A stretch of DNA of 64,000 nucleotides from Oreohelix idahoensis (taxonomy: Eukaryota > Mollusca > Gastropoda > Stylommatophora > Oreohelicidae): NCBI GenBank assembly GCA_024509875.1, contig JAMPIV010013727.1:124001-188000 (forward strand), read 5' to 3'. The notes beneath the pieces were generated by a model, which saw nothing but the letters and a program-made list of their open reading frames with translations, was not told the DNA's origin and searched no databases. The first letter of the stretch is position 1. Every line of letters begins with the position of its first letter. Below are positions 25,910-37,769 of the stretch, in pieces. The position numbers and the translations under genes were made by a program.

Positions 25910-26130
25910 AGGAACAGAGTGGCTAGAGCACTTGCGTTTCGTGGTAAAGTTTCGAACCCAACCCGGTAGCGTCATGCTGCAGTCTAAACAACTGTCAGTG
26001 GTTACTTGACTGCTCTTGAGTTAGGGAAAGCAAAGGCCACGAGGAAGATATACGGCCATCCGACATTATAATGCTGAGACCTAGTGTAGTGAGGGCTCTA
26101 ACAGTTCACTCCCTTACAGCACTATCTGCT
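25910..26130 (+). mobile_element. SINE family A, near full length
   Basis: 'gagtggctagagcacttgcg' (box A region), 'gtttcgaacccaacccggtagcgtcatg' (box B region), 'gagttagggaaagcaaagg' and 'tagtgtagtgagggctctaac' are all present in family order. Confidence 0.8.
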
Positions 26131-28495
26131 TTGTCTTGTATCCACTGTGTGTGCCGCTAGGTTTTCGTGGAAGGGGTTGATTATTAGTTTCCAACTCAGT
26201 GCACATAGTGCGGCTTTATGTGCTGTCACGTGTGACGTATAATGGAAATATAGCCTACAGTATCTGACAGTCTTTCGTGACCTCGTGGCGTTCTATGATT
26301 CGCTAGCAAAGCCATGCATTGACAGCCTGCATTTACTCATTTTTAATCCACGCCTCTTTTCCTTGAGACATAAACAAACAAAAAGTTTACCAACTTCCGT
26401 GACCTGCCAGTCATAACAGGTAGCGAATCAAGTTTGTTTACCTGAGTTTCTCACGCGAGCTGATCTGTCAATCATCAGATATCAGACAGATGCACGTGGA
26501 ATAACACCGGACCTTTTGAAGTGAGTCGCTCGGGCAAAAATATTTTCCCCGAGTACCCTTTGATGTTCGTACATATTGGGGGAGATAACTCTGTGATCTC
26601 CAGAAGCGGGCCAAATCTGCGGGAACCCGTAACACTGTTTATGTCTCTGTTGTCGAGTAGCAACGTCCGACAGAGCGACCGTGAAAACCTGTTATCTTGG
26701 GTATTTAGGTTTCTGATTTCTCTGCTATACACAAGTGTGAAAATTAGCATCCTCTGGAGAGCAGATAACCGGGATAATATATAAAATGTGTCTTTCCAAA
26801 ACAGTTATCAGTTATCGCTCAGAATTTTCGGATAGTCTAAACACATAGTCTAGAACCATTGTGGAAGGTGTATTAATAGCCTTCGTGGGGATTTCATTCT
26901 GATTGTCTGGTAATATAAATTTGTGATTACGCGTGTTAAAGTTTACCATTTTAATTCACTTAAAGTCTAGCTGTTAAAGACCAGTGGAAAATAACGCGTA
27001 GCTATTTGTTTACCAGTTGTTCAGTTTAATGATAATTTTACCACCTGCTCTATCACACAAGAAAAGACGTTTTAGTTGACTAATTAATACACTAGGCGCG
27101 ACTGATAAGTGACAGAATAGAATTCACGTTACATTTCATTTTGTGAAATTTTTGTAAGTGACTGTTATTTAATACCATACGATGACCCACAGACGTCGAC
27201 AATCAAATAGCTATTAATGACCGGCAATATTTGTTAAGTGCGCGTACGGATAATTAAATAATAATTGACATTGTGCGCTGATCGTGACCGGGGCATGAGG
27301 GGAAAGGCTGCATACCTCAACCAAACCTGCACCCGCTAAGCGAAGAGGCGTTAGCCTAGGCTAAAGACACCGTGTGTCTTTTAAATTTAATCAGGACTGA
27401 CGGAGTGGATAAGAGATCGTCTTGTCCCCCGTCCGTATATATATATAGAATAGTAGCATTTCTTTTATAGATGTTCTTTTTTTCTCGCAGACCTGATCAA
27501 ACGGCGACCAGCGGTATATTTTGGTCCTTTTCTTCATTTACTGATTGGTGAGTGTTGTCTTTTTCTCTGCTTACGTGTCCCCAAGTCCATTTATGAACAG
27601 TATTTGCCAAAAAGACTAGTAACATTTTAAATAGTAAAGTTAACTGGACTTACCCATACCCAGATATTCATTCAATTTTATCATCCCACTGTGGCGCAAC
27701 ACAAATAACATTACTATCTGACTTTTGACAGTTGTATCAGTGGATTTATCCAGCAAGTTACGCTGTTTCAAAATCGGCACTCACCCCAGAGCCAGCGGAT
27801 AGGATTTACCATCACCATCATAAATAACAGTGTTTTTTTTTAGCAACCAGATGTTTCCCTATACTGGAAGTATTTTCTACTGTTTACTGTGAACACAAGA
27901 TCTCGGTTTTTCTACATGAACTATTCGAGGTGACATTTGTCTATCCAGGAATCAACCACCAAATTAGGCGTCCCCCTTTTAAAATTTAATTATTTGAGGA
28001 GGGACTGGGGCCAGTTTGGAAGATAAAAACATTGGAAATTATATATTCAGGAATTGTATGTCCAAGAGATTTTTTTCCACCAAGAGTTGGCAAGAAGAGC
28101 GAGTGAGTGGCCACGTATGTCAGAGAGAGTGAATATTTTCTTTGTTACAGAAAAATTGTATTATCTCGATTCCGTTTAAATATTGTTTACTTTACTGGAT
28201 AGCTTTAGTAGGAACTTTGTTCTTTTCTTTACTGTCTATGCTGTAACATAGTGCTAACCTTTGACCTTTGGGGTTATTAACTTGTTGGGTTCTTTTTCTC
28301 AATAAGGGGAGGGCATATGTATTCTGTTAATTTTTTCTAGGTATGTAATTCTGATTTTATTTGATGTTTCTTAGATATTTGGTGTTGTCAAGTTTAATGA
28401 TAATAAACAACAAAAGAACTTAACTTTGTGTGTTGGTCAGACCCATACCCAATTTACCATAGTTTTCGCGTCTATGTGTCTTGTTGTCACATAGT
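26131..28495. other. No gene recognised
   Basis: Single-copy-looking DNA. Short ORFs of up to 91 codons on both strands at 26.47-26.78 kb overlap each other and match nothing I know. It could contain introns or regulatory DNA of an unseen gene. Confidence 0.35.
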
Positions 28496-28516
28496 TGTGT
28501 GTGTGTGTGTGTGTGT
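28496..28516. repeat. (GT)n microsatellite
   Basis: About ten GT repeats. Confidence 0.9.
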
Positions 28517-29226
28517 AGTTAAACTTATATTTACTTATATAGGGAGGTATAAGATTGTCTTGTACTAAAAGATAGTCGTATAGAAAGGCTAGACTAGAGA
28601 AACTACTAATTCCAGAGACAGATCTTCTCCTTAAACTATTCACTCGTGAAATCTATTTCTCACACTTTTATTTCTCACGTACTTATCACCATCCACTCTA
28701 CTCAGGCGGGACCATAAACAACTTTCAAACCTATCTAAAATTACGACATCGCGTTGTTTTTCTTTAGTGTGTCCTTACCTCGTCGACTCCTGACCGCTTC
28801 TATTTTGAGGTTTTATGCCCTTTCACTGTACTTGTGTAAACCTGACAGTTTATGTTTTACGATTCTCTCAAGATGGGCCGACATACAGATTCACACAACA
28901 TAGATTGAGGGAATAAACCAAGCCAGGACGATCCATGATTTATTCAACATTTTAAATCCAACAGAACAAAATCTCTCAGAGCATTTCAGGCATTACTTCT
29001 GACATTACACGTCAAGTATCTTCTTTCATGATCCAAGTCATCTGTACTGCATATATTTCTAATGTCAGGCCTGGTGTCATAAACAGCAGTTACATTATCA
29101 CGGCTTGAGATGTGACTAATTACCCCACTGATACTTGAGAGGCCAACCTGCCTTGGTATTTAACATGAACGTTATTAATGAAGCACACATAAAATAGACA
29201 CCTTATCCTTCCAACGACCCGACCTA

Positions 29227-29229
<3 letters not shown>

Positions 29230-29267
<38 letters not shown>
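29230..29267. repeat. (CT)n microsatellite
   Basis: About 19 CT repeats. The rest of 28,517-29,788 shows no gene. Confidence 0.95.
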
Positions 29268-29269
<2 letters not shown>

Positions 29270-29788
29270 GACACACTTTCACTTTGACGTCATCCTTCAC
29301 AACGCATATTTCTTCTTTTATAAAGCCTGCTCAACAATAATTGAAGGAGCCCTATATCGGGGAAACCCGAAATCTTCAATGATCGTGCGCAGCCTCCAGG
29401 ATTCATTTTAACAAGATGTTCAATCAAGTTTCTTTTTTGTTTGTATCTGAATCTTCAGTCAGTGGTAGAAACAGACTTCGACCTGTTTCATTTTCTTATT
29501 ACATCTTCTCTTGCTTTGGTAGCTATATTTCTCAGACGACTCATTTCACAGTAAGACATTTTAAAAATATTTTATTATCTTGCTTTGCTCGTGTCCCTTA
29601 CCACTTTAATTCGAAGACCTAAAAATCGCTTGTATTTTGGCGTACGCCCTAATAATCTGACACCAAAATGAAGCAATATTATTATTTAAGAAATCAGCTT
29701 GAGCAGTCTTTATTGTGCTTGAGCAGTAGAAAGAACACCGTTGTCTTGCTTTTCGTATCATAATCTGTTTGTCATCGACTTTTATGCT

Positions 29789-30140
29789 TTACCATTGCCG
29801 ACCACCATGACTACCGTAGCAGTCACGTGGGATAATCCATACCGTAATTCGCCTAGACGTGACAATTTCATTCCCTACTTTTGTCTGTTCTTCTTCTTTG
29901 ATCCTTAGCCGCCGACCGTCAAAGCAGTCAGTGGCCATTACGCCTGGTGGCGTCTTGTAGGGCAACAACAAATTGATTCCACTTTGCTGGGTCGCGGCCA
30001 TCCTTCGTACAGTGCCCCAACTCTGGTTCATTCTTTGCATCTCAGCCTCCACAGTCCTCCGCCAAGTTGTTTTTGGTCGGCCTCTCTTTCGTTTTCCTTC
30101 AGGGGTCCATAGCATAGCTGTTCTTGTGATGGCATCGGGG
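29789..30140 (-). pseudogene. LINE reverse transcriptase C-terminal relic
   Basis: On the minus strand a 108-codon frame (30,115 down to 29,789) opens with 'WTPEGKRKRGRPKTTWRRTV' and continues 'EAEMQRMNQSW'. This is the hallmark tail after the RT domain of many invertebrate LINEs. Family knowledge: this tail normally ends in a short conserved Trp-containing block and the stop; here the later part loses similarity. No RT core lies upstream (above 30,140), so it is a 5'-truncated copy, as target-primed reverse transcription usually leaves. Confidence 0.7.
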
Positions 30141-30341
30141 TCTCTTGTGTTGCCAGCTGCGAATTAGAGTTAAGCGTTTAAAAAAAAAACAACTTTTCTT
30201 TGACTTTTCTGTTCTTCCTCGTCCTAATTCTTAATTCCGCCGTCGGAGCCTAATCCAAAGTTACGAAATGTAACTGTTGTTTTTATTAGCTGCCTGCTTT
30301 AGTGTGTCAGTCTCACCGCCCACCATTGTCTGAGTCTTCTT

Positions 30342-30758
30342 TTGAAGCGTGCTCATTGTCACGTGGTGGCAGAATCAAAAGTTCACGTGGTGGCAGAATC
30401 AAAAGCCAAACCTCTTACATCTGAATTAGTCAGATTTGAAATTCGTTTTACGCCACCTGTACCTGTACAGTTGTGTACTGTTATTAGTGTTATAAAATAT
30501 TCACGAATAGTTAACTCTTTAACTGTCGCATTCCAGGCAGATCCAGATTTTATAACATCCTGTAGATATGTAACTAGGAAGATACAGATGTGTGTACACT
30601 TATTAATGTCTGTAGCACATGTTGGATCAGGATTTTGTAGAGACATGTTTAAGCCTGCGCGAAGTAGCTTTCTTGTTGACTTGACTGATATGTGGCAGAT
30701 GTTTTGTTACGATTATCAGCTGCCTTCAAAATCTGTGAATCAAAAGTTCAATGAATGA
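30342..30758 (+). other. Open frame of 138 codons, probably not a gene
   Basis: The frame opens at a TTG, not an ATG, and begins with a 24-bp direct repeat (30,359-30,406) that repeats 'HVVAESK'. The rest matches nothing I recognise, and an 87-codon frame runs through it on the other strand. It is among the longest frames outside transposons and arrays, so I list it, but chance is the likelier explanation. Confidence 0.15.
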
Positions 30759-30896
30759 ATGTGCGGAAAACACCGTTGACCTGTTTTCTACATGCGCTTC
30801 TCTTCTTAGCGAACTCGCGGTTACCGACTTTCCATAATACGAACGAACCTGCCTTTTTTGGCCAGTTAGCCTGTTCGAGCAGTCATTAGTTTAACT

Positions 30897-31718
30897 CATT
30901 GGTTCCTAAACATTTTAGGGCTGCCGCTCTTGGCTCCTTAAACTTATCCTCAGTGAGGCGCGGACACCCCCCCCGCCCTCATTATACCTAATAAAAAAGC
31001 ATTTTTTCAGAATAACGGCTTAACACTTTACATTTCTTTTTCAATATACAACTGGTGTTCGCTGTTAGTCCCTGTTCAGGACTTAGTATCTATCAACGCT
31101 GGACGTGCTAGCAGTCTTTATCAGGACAAGTCCTTTTCAGGGTTTCATCATGCTAGCAGATAATGTTAGCCCTTTTCATGACTTAGTTTCTATCAACGTT
31201 CCACGGGCTAGCAGCCCTTTTCAGGACTGGGCCTTTTCAGGGCTCCTTCATGCTAGTTTATAGATGCTAGGAGTCCTTTTCAAGCCTAAGTTTTTGTCAA
31301 CACTACGCTTCAGTAAACGGAGTTCACTTATTTTTGAATGGCAAATTGCACTCCGATATGACCAATGGACTTAAGTCTAGGTTTAAAAGAACGTACCTCG
31401 CTAAACTCTCAAGGAAATAAAGCGGTTTGCACGATCCACTAAAGAAGACGATAAGAATAAAATTCAGAACTATAACAGTTTATTGCACATTTTTAATAAT
31501 CCAGGTAAAAACTGTTCAAGCTCATTCAGTTCAACAAAATCGATTAACTTGATCCAGTAACCAAAACTCTTGGTAAAGTCGCCAGTCATAAAGCAGCAAA
31601 CAACGCGGTCAGAGGGCCAACTTCCATCACCCCCTACCACCCGTTGCATCTTAGTGCCCCTTTAGGTAACCCCCTTCGCTCCCTCGGGCCCCGATACCGC
31701 CCACTTTGAGAAATGCTG
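30897..31718. mobile_element. Non-autonomous hAT-type DNA transposon (822 bp)
   Basis: An exact 8-bp direct repeat GTTTAACT flanks the segment (30,889-30,896 and 31,719-31,726), the target duplication length of hAT elements. The left end reads 'cattggttcctaaacatttt'; the right end, reversed, reads 'cagcatttctcaaagtgggc', the familiar CAG.GTTTCTCAAA hAT terminus. The ends match imperfectly (about 8 of 15). Inside are C-rich subterminal tracts and about 2.3 copies of a ~105-bp repeat at 31,060-31,270 ('gctagcag...ccttttcagg'). There is no transposase ORF, so it would depend on a transposase elsewhere. Confidence 0.8.
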
Positions 31719-31734
31719 GTTTAACTGCATTTTT

Positions 31735-31830
31735 GTTTTTATTTTATTATTTTTATTTAATTTATTAATAGTTTTTAATATATTTTTTTTTTTTTATTTT
31801 TGTTATTTTTTTTTTTTTTTTATTCGCAGT
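31735..31830. repeat. T-rich low-complexity tract
   Basis: Almost only T and A, with runs of 12 or more T. Confidence 0.9.
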
Positions 31831-32089
31831 AATCGTCTTGGTTGTAGTTTGTCATTACCCAGCATTCAGAGCGTCTGTGTGTTTTGCTTTTGTTTAATAC
31901 GACTTTGTGTATGCTAGTCGGGAATATCTGCTAGTCAGTGTAGGTTCACCAGGTCCATGATGAACCAGTGACTTTACGTGCGTAGGTGATTTACAGACAT
32001 TTTATCTCTGGAACCTGGTCGTTTTAAGTCTTGGATGATCTGCACTTGGTTTTAAGATTGTCTATCTGTGTATCATTGCATCATCTTTG

Positions 32090-34212
32090 TCTATCTTTGC
32101 GAGTCACTGGCGCCTTAAAACCAGTAGCTTCTGGCAGAAAGGGCTCGTGATGATTGGTTGGTATTCTATCTAAGAGAAGGTAAAACTCTGAATTCGAACC
32201 ACCGCTGCCTAGCGGGAATATCCATTTATGGGAAAGGCTTCGGGAATAAACCCTGAGGATAAATCCGGAGTCTGAGTCCCTTAGGCAGTCTAATGGTGAT
32301 TCGACATTATTCTGGCAACTCCTGCGACGTGGCTGGTACCAAACTTTATCAGCTACCGTTCCTTTGGATCTACCGGCTGCGTTGAGAGGGGGAACATGCT
32401 GCATGGGCAACAGCTTGATCTCCATATAACTCTGCCCAAGCTCGCGCCCTGGAGAGGATCGATACCAGCAAGATGTCAGACCCTGTCATGATCGCTCAAT
32501 TTACTGCGACCTTCAAGAAAGTGCTCAGTAGCCCACATCATGATAATACTGTTACAGAGAACTTGGAGCGCTTGCGGAACACCATTCAAAGTACTGCATT
32601 TGCCACCAAGAAAACAGCGAAGTCAAATTACTGGTTTGATGCTTCATCAGATGTGATGCCACCTGTCATTGAAGCTAAGCGCAGTGCTGCCATTGAGTAC
32701 AAACGTTCACCGAGTGCTAGAACCTTACAGATCCTGAAGGCTACGAGAAGCAAAGTTCAACAAACTGCTCGACGTTGTGCAAATGACTGCTGGCTCCAGC
32801 TCAGTGAGAGCATCCAGATCGCAGCACAAACAGGCAACACTAGACAAATGTATGACGGTATAAAGAAAGCACTTGGCCCCCAAAAAAGTAAGACGGCACC
32901 GCTAAAAACCATTAGCAGAGAGAAGCTAACCGATAAGGGTAAGCAGATGGAGAGGGTGGGTCGAGCACTACAAATGCCGTCACGCCTGCAGCCCTTGATG
33001 CTGTCAAATGTCTGCCAACTATGGAGGAGCTGGAGGCTGAACCAACATTGCAAGAACTCAGCAAATCCATTGATAGCTTTGCCTCTGGCAAAGCACCAGG
33101 CAGTGATGGGATTCCTCCCAATTTAATCAAATGCTGTAAGATCACGCTATTACATCCCCTGCATATGGTGCTGCGCCAGTGCTGGGAAGAGACAACTATT
33201 CCTCAAGACGTGCGAGATGCCAAGATTGTAACACTGTATAAAAATAAAGGAGACAGAAGGGATTGCAATAACTACAGAGGCATCTCTTTCCTTAGTATTG
33301 TTGGTAAGGTTTTTGCCAGTCATCTTAATGCGACTACACAAGTTAGTTGAGCGCATATATCCAGAGGCACAGTGTTTATTCCGAGCTGGTAGATCAACAA
33401 CAGACATGATCTTTTCTCTCCGCCACTTCAGGAAAGATAAAGAAAGCAGAAAAGGCCTTTATACAAGGTATATCGCCTATATAGAACTCACAAAGGCAAT
33501 TAACCTGGTTAGTAGGGCTGGACTCTTCAAAATCCTCCTGAAAATAGGCTGCCCTGCTAAATTGCTAGAAATGGTAGTCATTCCATGAAGACATGAAGGG
33601 AACAGTCCAATATGCTGGAAGCACATCATAGCCCTTTGACATACGCAGTGGCGTTAAACAAGGCTGCGTTCTGGCTCCAACCCTCTTCGGGATCTTCTTT
33701 GCCTTACTCTTGAAATATGCATTCAGAGATGCAACTGAAGGAATATGCCATCACACCGTCTGTTCAATCTCGCAAGGCTGAAGTTAAAAAAAAAAAAATC
33801 AGAAGGGTCACTGTAAGAGACTTCAAAGCTGCGGTATATAACGCATGTGTCACCAGCACACTCCTGTATCGCATCGCGAAAGATATCTTTTACGGACAAC
33901 TGGCAGATGGCAAAAGAACAGTTGGGCGACCGCAGCTGAGATTCAAATATATGAGTAAGAGAGTCATGAGGGCACTGGATATAAATCCAGAAAATTGGGA
34001 GGATGAAGCTGTCGATCGCACCAAGTGGTGGTGCTATCCGCGGCACCACCTCAGATTGGGCGAAAAGAAGCTCTCACAGCCAGCAGAAGAGAGGAGAAAA
34101 CGCCGAAAGGAACACCAGGAAAATAAGCAGCCGAGGGCTGTCACCTCAGGGGCGCATTCCCACAGTCAGTTATGACTGAAGGGGCTATTATTATTATTAT
34201 TATCATCTTCGT
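32090..34212 (+). pseudogene. LINE (non-LTR retrotransposon) ORF2, broken
   Basis: Coding pieces lie in alternating frames: 32,473-32,960 (region before RT, 'RSKVQQTARRCAND'), 33,021-33,340 (RT start: 'ASGKAPGSDGIP', 'KIVTLYKNKGDRRDCNNYRG'), 33,340-33,588 ('FRAGRSTTDMIFSLR', motif A region), an untracked piece at 33,590-33,716 carrying motif B 'SGVKQGCVLAPTLF', and 33,717-34,175 (C-terminal 'KDIFYGQLADGKRTVGRPQL'). Motif A reads 'AYIELTKA', with Glu where the catalytic Asp belongs, and the YxDD box is absent between 33,720 and 33,870, so a deletion removed the active site. The element ends in an (ATT)n tail at 34,187-34,206. The upstream 32,090-32,470 is probably its 5' part. It cannot encode a working enzyme. 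Confidence 0.8.
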
Positions 34213-34440
34213 ATCGTCCCATGGGTAGAGCGGTTAGAGCGCTGGCCTTTCACGGCCAAGGAACTGGGTTTGAAACACGGTGGCTATAGTCTACCCAGCT
34301 GCAAATGGATTCCATGACTGCTGTTGAGTAAGGAAAGGCAAAGACAGCGAGGAAAGGAACTTGTCTCCCGACCTATCCAAGCTGGACCTAGTAAAGTGAA
34401 GTCTCTAACACGGCAGTATTTGCTATGGGACAACCTTTAC
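34213..34440 (+). mobile_element. SINE family A, full length
   Basis: One of the better copies: 'gggtagagcggttagagcgctggcc' (box A), 'gggtttgaaac' (box B, one mismatch), 'ccagctgcaaatgg', 'aaggcaaagacagcgaggaa', 'aagctggacctagtaaagtgaagtctctaac' and 'tatgggacaaccttta'. It starts directly after the LINE tail. Confidence 0.85.
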
Positions 34441-34964
34441 ATTTTTTTAAATATCTTTGTTTCCTTCCATGTTACGCTATTCTTCCTCGTTTTTCGCTTT
34501 CTCTTTCACTGTACCTTTTGTTCTCTTTTATTTTCTCCCTTTTTTTTTCTGCTTTCTTCTTTGCGGACTCTTTCTTTGGTTCTCTATTCTTGTCTGCACT
34601 CAACCTTTGGTTCACCTATCTTCTTCGCGTTCTCTGTTTTTGGTTCCCTTTTCTCAATGTTTTTTTCTCCATACTTTATACTAGCTTTTGTTCGCCTTTT
34701 TTTAATTTACGCACTGTAGTTTGGCCTCCCATTTCTTCTTTGTTCCCTTATCTTTTGTTCTCCTTTCATCTTTCGCTCTGTCTTTTGTTCTCCTTTCTTG
34801 CTTGCACTGTTTTTTGTTCTCCATTCTTCCTTGCGCTGTGTCTTTTATTCTGCTATCTTCTTAGCGCTGTGTCTTTTATTCTGCTATCTTCTTAGCGCTG
34901 TGTCTTTTATTCTGCTATCTTCTTAGCGCTATGTCTTTTGCTAGCATTTCTTCTTTGCGCTCTG
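34441..34964. repeat. Pyrimidine-rich degenerate repeat leading into the 31-bp array
   Basis: Loose 'ttctcctttcttctttgcgctgt' units, including three clean ~30-bp units with 'cttcttagcgct' at about 34,857-34,930. It appears to be the old, diverged edge of the array that follows. The ORFs here are low-complexity Phe/Leu/Ser reading and not genes. Confidence 0.7.
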
Positions 34965-35525
34965 TCATTTGTTCTCCTTTCTTCTTGCTCTGTCGTTTGT
35001 TCTCCTTTCTTCTTTATACCCTGTCATCTGCTCTCCTTTCTTCTTTATACCCTGTCATCTGTTCTCCTTTCTTCTTTATACCCTGTCATCTGCTCTCCTT
35101 TCTTCTTTATACCCCGTCATCTGTTCTCCTTTCTTCTTTATACCCTGTCATCTGCTCTCCTTTCTTCTTTATACCCTGTCATCTGTTCTCCTTTCTTCTT
35201 TATACCCTGTCATCTGCTCTCCTTTCTTCTTTATACCCTGTCATCTGTTCTCCTTTCTTCTTTATACCCTGTCATCTGCTCCTTTCTTCTTTATACCCTG
35301 TCATCTGCTCTCCTTTCTTCTTTATACCCTGTCATCTGCTCTCCTTTCTTCTTTATACCCTGTCATCTGCTCTCCTTTCTTCTTTATACCCTGTCATCTG
35401 CTCTCCTTTCTTCTTTATACCCTGTCGTTTGTTCTCCTTTCTTCCTGCTCTGTCGTTTGTTCTCCTTTCTTCTTTATACCCTGTCATTTGTTCTCCTTTC
35501 TTCTTTGCGCTCCCTGTCATTTGTT
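34965..35525. repeat. 31-bp minisatellite (about 17 units)
   Basis: Unit 'ctcctttcttctttataccctgtcatctgct'-like, alternating between 'ctgct' and 'ctgtt' endings, with one shortened unit near 35,280. Because 31 leaves remainder 1 on division by three and the unit has no stop on this strand, all three plus frames stay open for about 190-240 codons and encode the same 31-residue peptide in rotation. These are not genes. Confidence 0.95.
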
Positions 35526-35654
35526 GTCCCTGTATACCGGTATTCATTATTAAAGCAGCAAATAAATAATACAAAGAACAAAATGAAGATATGCAGTTTA
35601 CATGGAAGATATCAGTGCCCTTTTTTGCTTTCTGAGACGGCCCATTTGTAGCTA

Positions 35655-35745
35655 GCCAACACCAAAGCATTAATGTACTTCTGCTTCAGTGGTTTCCGTA
35701 GCAATTTGTTTGGCATGATAGGGTTGCCATACGCAACCTCACTTG
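35655..35745 (+). repeat. Dispersed repeat family B, partial
   Basis: Shares 'caccaaagcatt', 'cagtggtttccgtagcaatttgtt' and 'gttgccatacgcaacctca' with copies at 36.7, 43.1, 48.2 and 50.6 kb. Confidence 0.65.
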
Positions 35746-35754
35746 TGTTTTCCC

Positions 35755-35830
35755 CCGTTCAACCTAGATACAAGGATGTTTTAGGGCGCATGTCTAAATA
35801 TAAAAGACCTTGTCGGTCTTGTGGAAAAAA
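35755..35830. repeat. Dispersed repeat family D
   Basis: 'ttagggcgcatgtctaaatataaaagaccttg' resembles 'ttagggcacatgtccaaataataaaagacctgg' at 42,877-42,910. Both sit a few hundred bases or less from a family B copy. Confidence 0.55.
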
Positions 35831-36167
35831 ATCTTTATAGATTAATAAAATATCTGTAACTGAATATTAATGGTTCATTTTCAAACTATTTGATAATTTA
35901 TTTAAAAAAATAATAAATAACATTAAAAAAATAATTAAGGACTTTATTTATTTTACTTGTTGTAAGGCAACATCGTCCTGAAAATATAATGAAAATATTG
36001 AAATGTTACAAGCAAAGAAAACCTCTAACATAGCAAATGCTCTTGCATTTAAACAAACAACTTAAATATTGCTAAAAATTGAATAATCGGTTAATATCTT
36101 TTAATCAATTAATAGATTAACATTTTTAAACCGATTAACCAGTTACAAAGTCGTTAAAGATCCCAAC

Positions 36168-36176
<9 letters not shown>

Positions 36177-36231
<55 letters not shown>
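36177..36231. repeat. (TA)n microsatellite
   Basis: About 27 repeats. The neighbouring 35,831-36,176 and 36,232-36,714 show no gene. Confidence 0.95.
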
Positions 36232-36234
<3 letters not shown>

Positions 36235-36714
36235 GACATCAGTCGTCTCTTGCGATGTACCAATAAGATATATACCCCCATACATTTTTGTTACATACAT
36301 ATGTAAGCTCGGCGTATCATAATATCACGAGTCTTTCTTTATTATAAAAATGGAGCGAAAATACTGGGTGGTGGTGGGAGGGTAGAGGAGAACGGGGGCT
36401 GATGATATTGAAAGAAAAGTGGAGAAAGTTCCTAGATCGTGAGGTATCCATACATGATGATACATTGGAAAGATCTTGAACAGGTTCGCGCATGACATGA
36501 CTTGTGTCTCAAGAACCGCACTTTCACGAAGCCGTTAGGTCAAAGGTCGCGCGGCAACGCCCCACGTTATATACACGTCAATCATAAACACTGATTGGGT
36601 GTTTCCGCGAAACTCTTTATGATGTAAATGTCACATGACGACGGTTGTTCTCCAGAATGAAAAGATATAATCGTCATCATTTTCCCGTCTGCTCCCTGTG
36701 AAGTATAGAGTCAC

Positions 36715-36860
36715 CACTTCAGCGGCTGGCCCTGAATGAAGCCTGCACCAAGTATGTTCATGCTGTTACAGCAGTTGCTTCTGTATCAGCGTGTCCTACA
36801 TGATGAGGCTGTCAGCCTGTGAGGCTGCCAGCCTCATTCACAACCTCATACTAGTTGCCT
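36715..36860 (+). repeat. Dispersed repeat family B
   Basis: 'gctggccctgaatgaagcctgcaccaagtatgttcatgct' then 'cagcagttgcttctgtatcag', 'tacatgatgaggctg' and 'gccagcctcattcacaacctcat'. Same order as the other family members. Confidence 0.7.
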
Positions 36861-36929
36861 AGTACGTCATGTATATTATTAAAGGTTATAATCAGGGATA
36901 AAATGGTATAGACAACATTCAGAGTCAGA

Positions 36930-37550
36930 TATAACAGAAGGATACTACTATGAGGGCGATGAGAGAAGTCTGAGACAGACGGCTAGCTTTATGATTTAGA
37001 CCAGTGCCCTTATATTTCTCTTGCACACATCTTTCACCGATTTTATGACAGAAATAGATGTGGTTATGTTATAACGATAGTTGAAACAGACCGCCATCTT
37101 TATGAGAGACATAGATGTGGTTATGTTATAGCGATGATTGAAATCTGAAGTAGACTGCCATCTTTATGAGAGAAATAGATGTTGTTATATGAGAGCAATG
37201 AGATACACCTGAAACACACCGCCGACTTTATGAGAGAAGTAGATATGGTTATGACAGCAGTGAGAGAAGTCAAGAGATATATCGCCAGCTTTATAAGAGA
37301 AACAGATGTGGTTATATGAGAGATGGTCGAAACAGACCGTCAATTTTTTTTTAGAGAAATAGATGTGGTTATATGAGAGCGACGAGAGAAACATGAGACA
37401 GACTGCATTCATAATGAGAGAAATAGAACTTTATGTAAGAAATACTTGTGGTAATATGATAGCGATGAGGGAAGTCTGAGACAGACCGCCATTTTTTTAA
37501 TAAGAGAAATAGATGTAGTTAAATTAGAGTAATGAGATGCCTGAAACAGA
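36930..37550. repeat. Degenerate 55-75-bp tandem repeat (about 9 units)
   Basis: The unit is built on 'gagagaaatagatgtggttatatgagagcgatgagagaagtctgagacagaccgcc', with variable length and many substitutions. One stray unit lies at 38,295-38,365, beyond the next array. Confidence 0.85.
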
Positions 37551-37559
37551 CCTACTTTA

Positions 37560-37769
37560 TGAGTAAATCATTAGCTCAAGGTCTTTCCATATCTTTCTCA
37601 TACCTGTTATGTCTGTCTCTAGACCTTATCTCCGTGTGTTCTTTTTTGGTAACCCGCTGCCTCGCTTACCCTTGGGATTCCAGAGACAAGACCTGCTTGA
37701 AATGCTACCAACAGGTTTCCTCAATGTGTACCCCTATCCGTCACCAGCGTTTTCTTTTCATCTCTTGTG
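37560..37769 (-). repeat. LINE 3' region relic (family C)
   Basis: Colinear with 300-520 ('agctcaaggtctttccat', 'ctccgtgtgttct', 'cttgggattccag'). On the minus strand it recalls the basic tail of LINE RT. It flows directly into the minisatellite, whose unit is the next piece of the same sequence. Confidence 0.5.

Noticed and set aside
34938..35651. Long ORFs (194-237 codons) as secreted or membrane proteins
   Set aside because: All three frames of a 31-bp minisatellite are open and give the same peptide.
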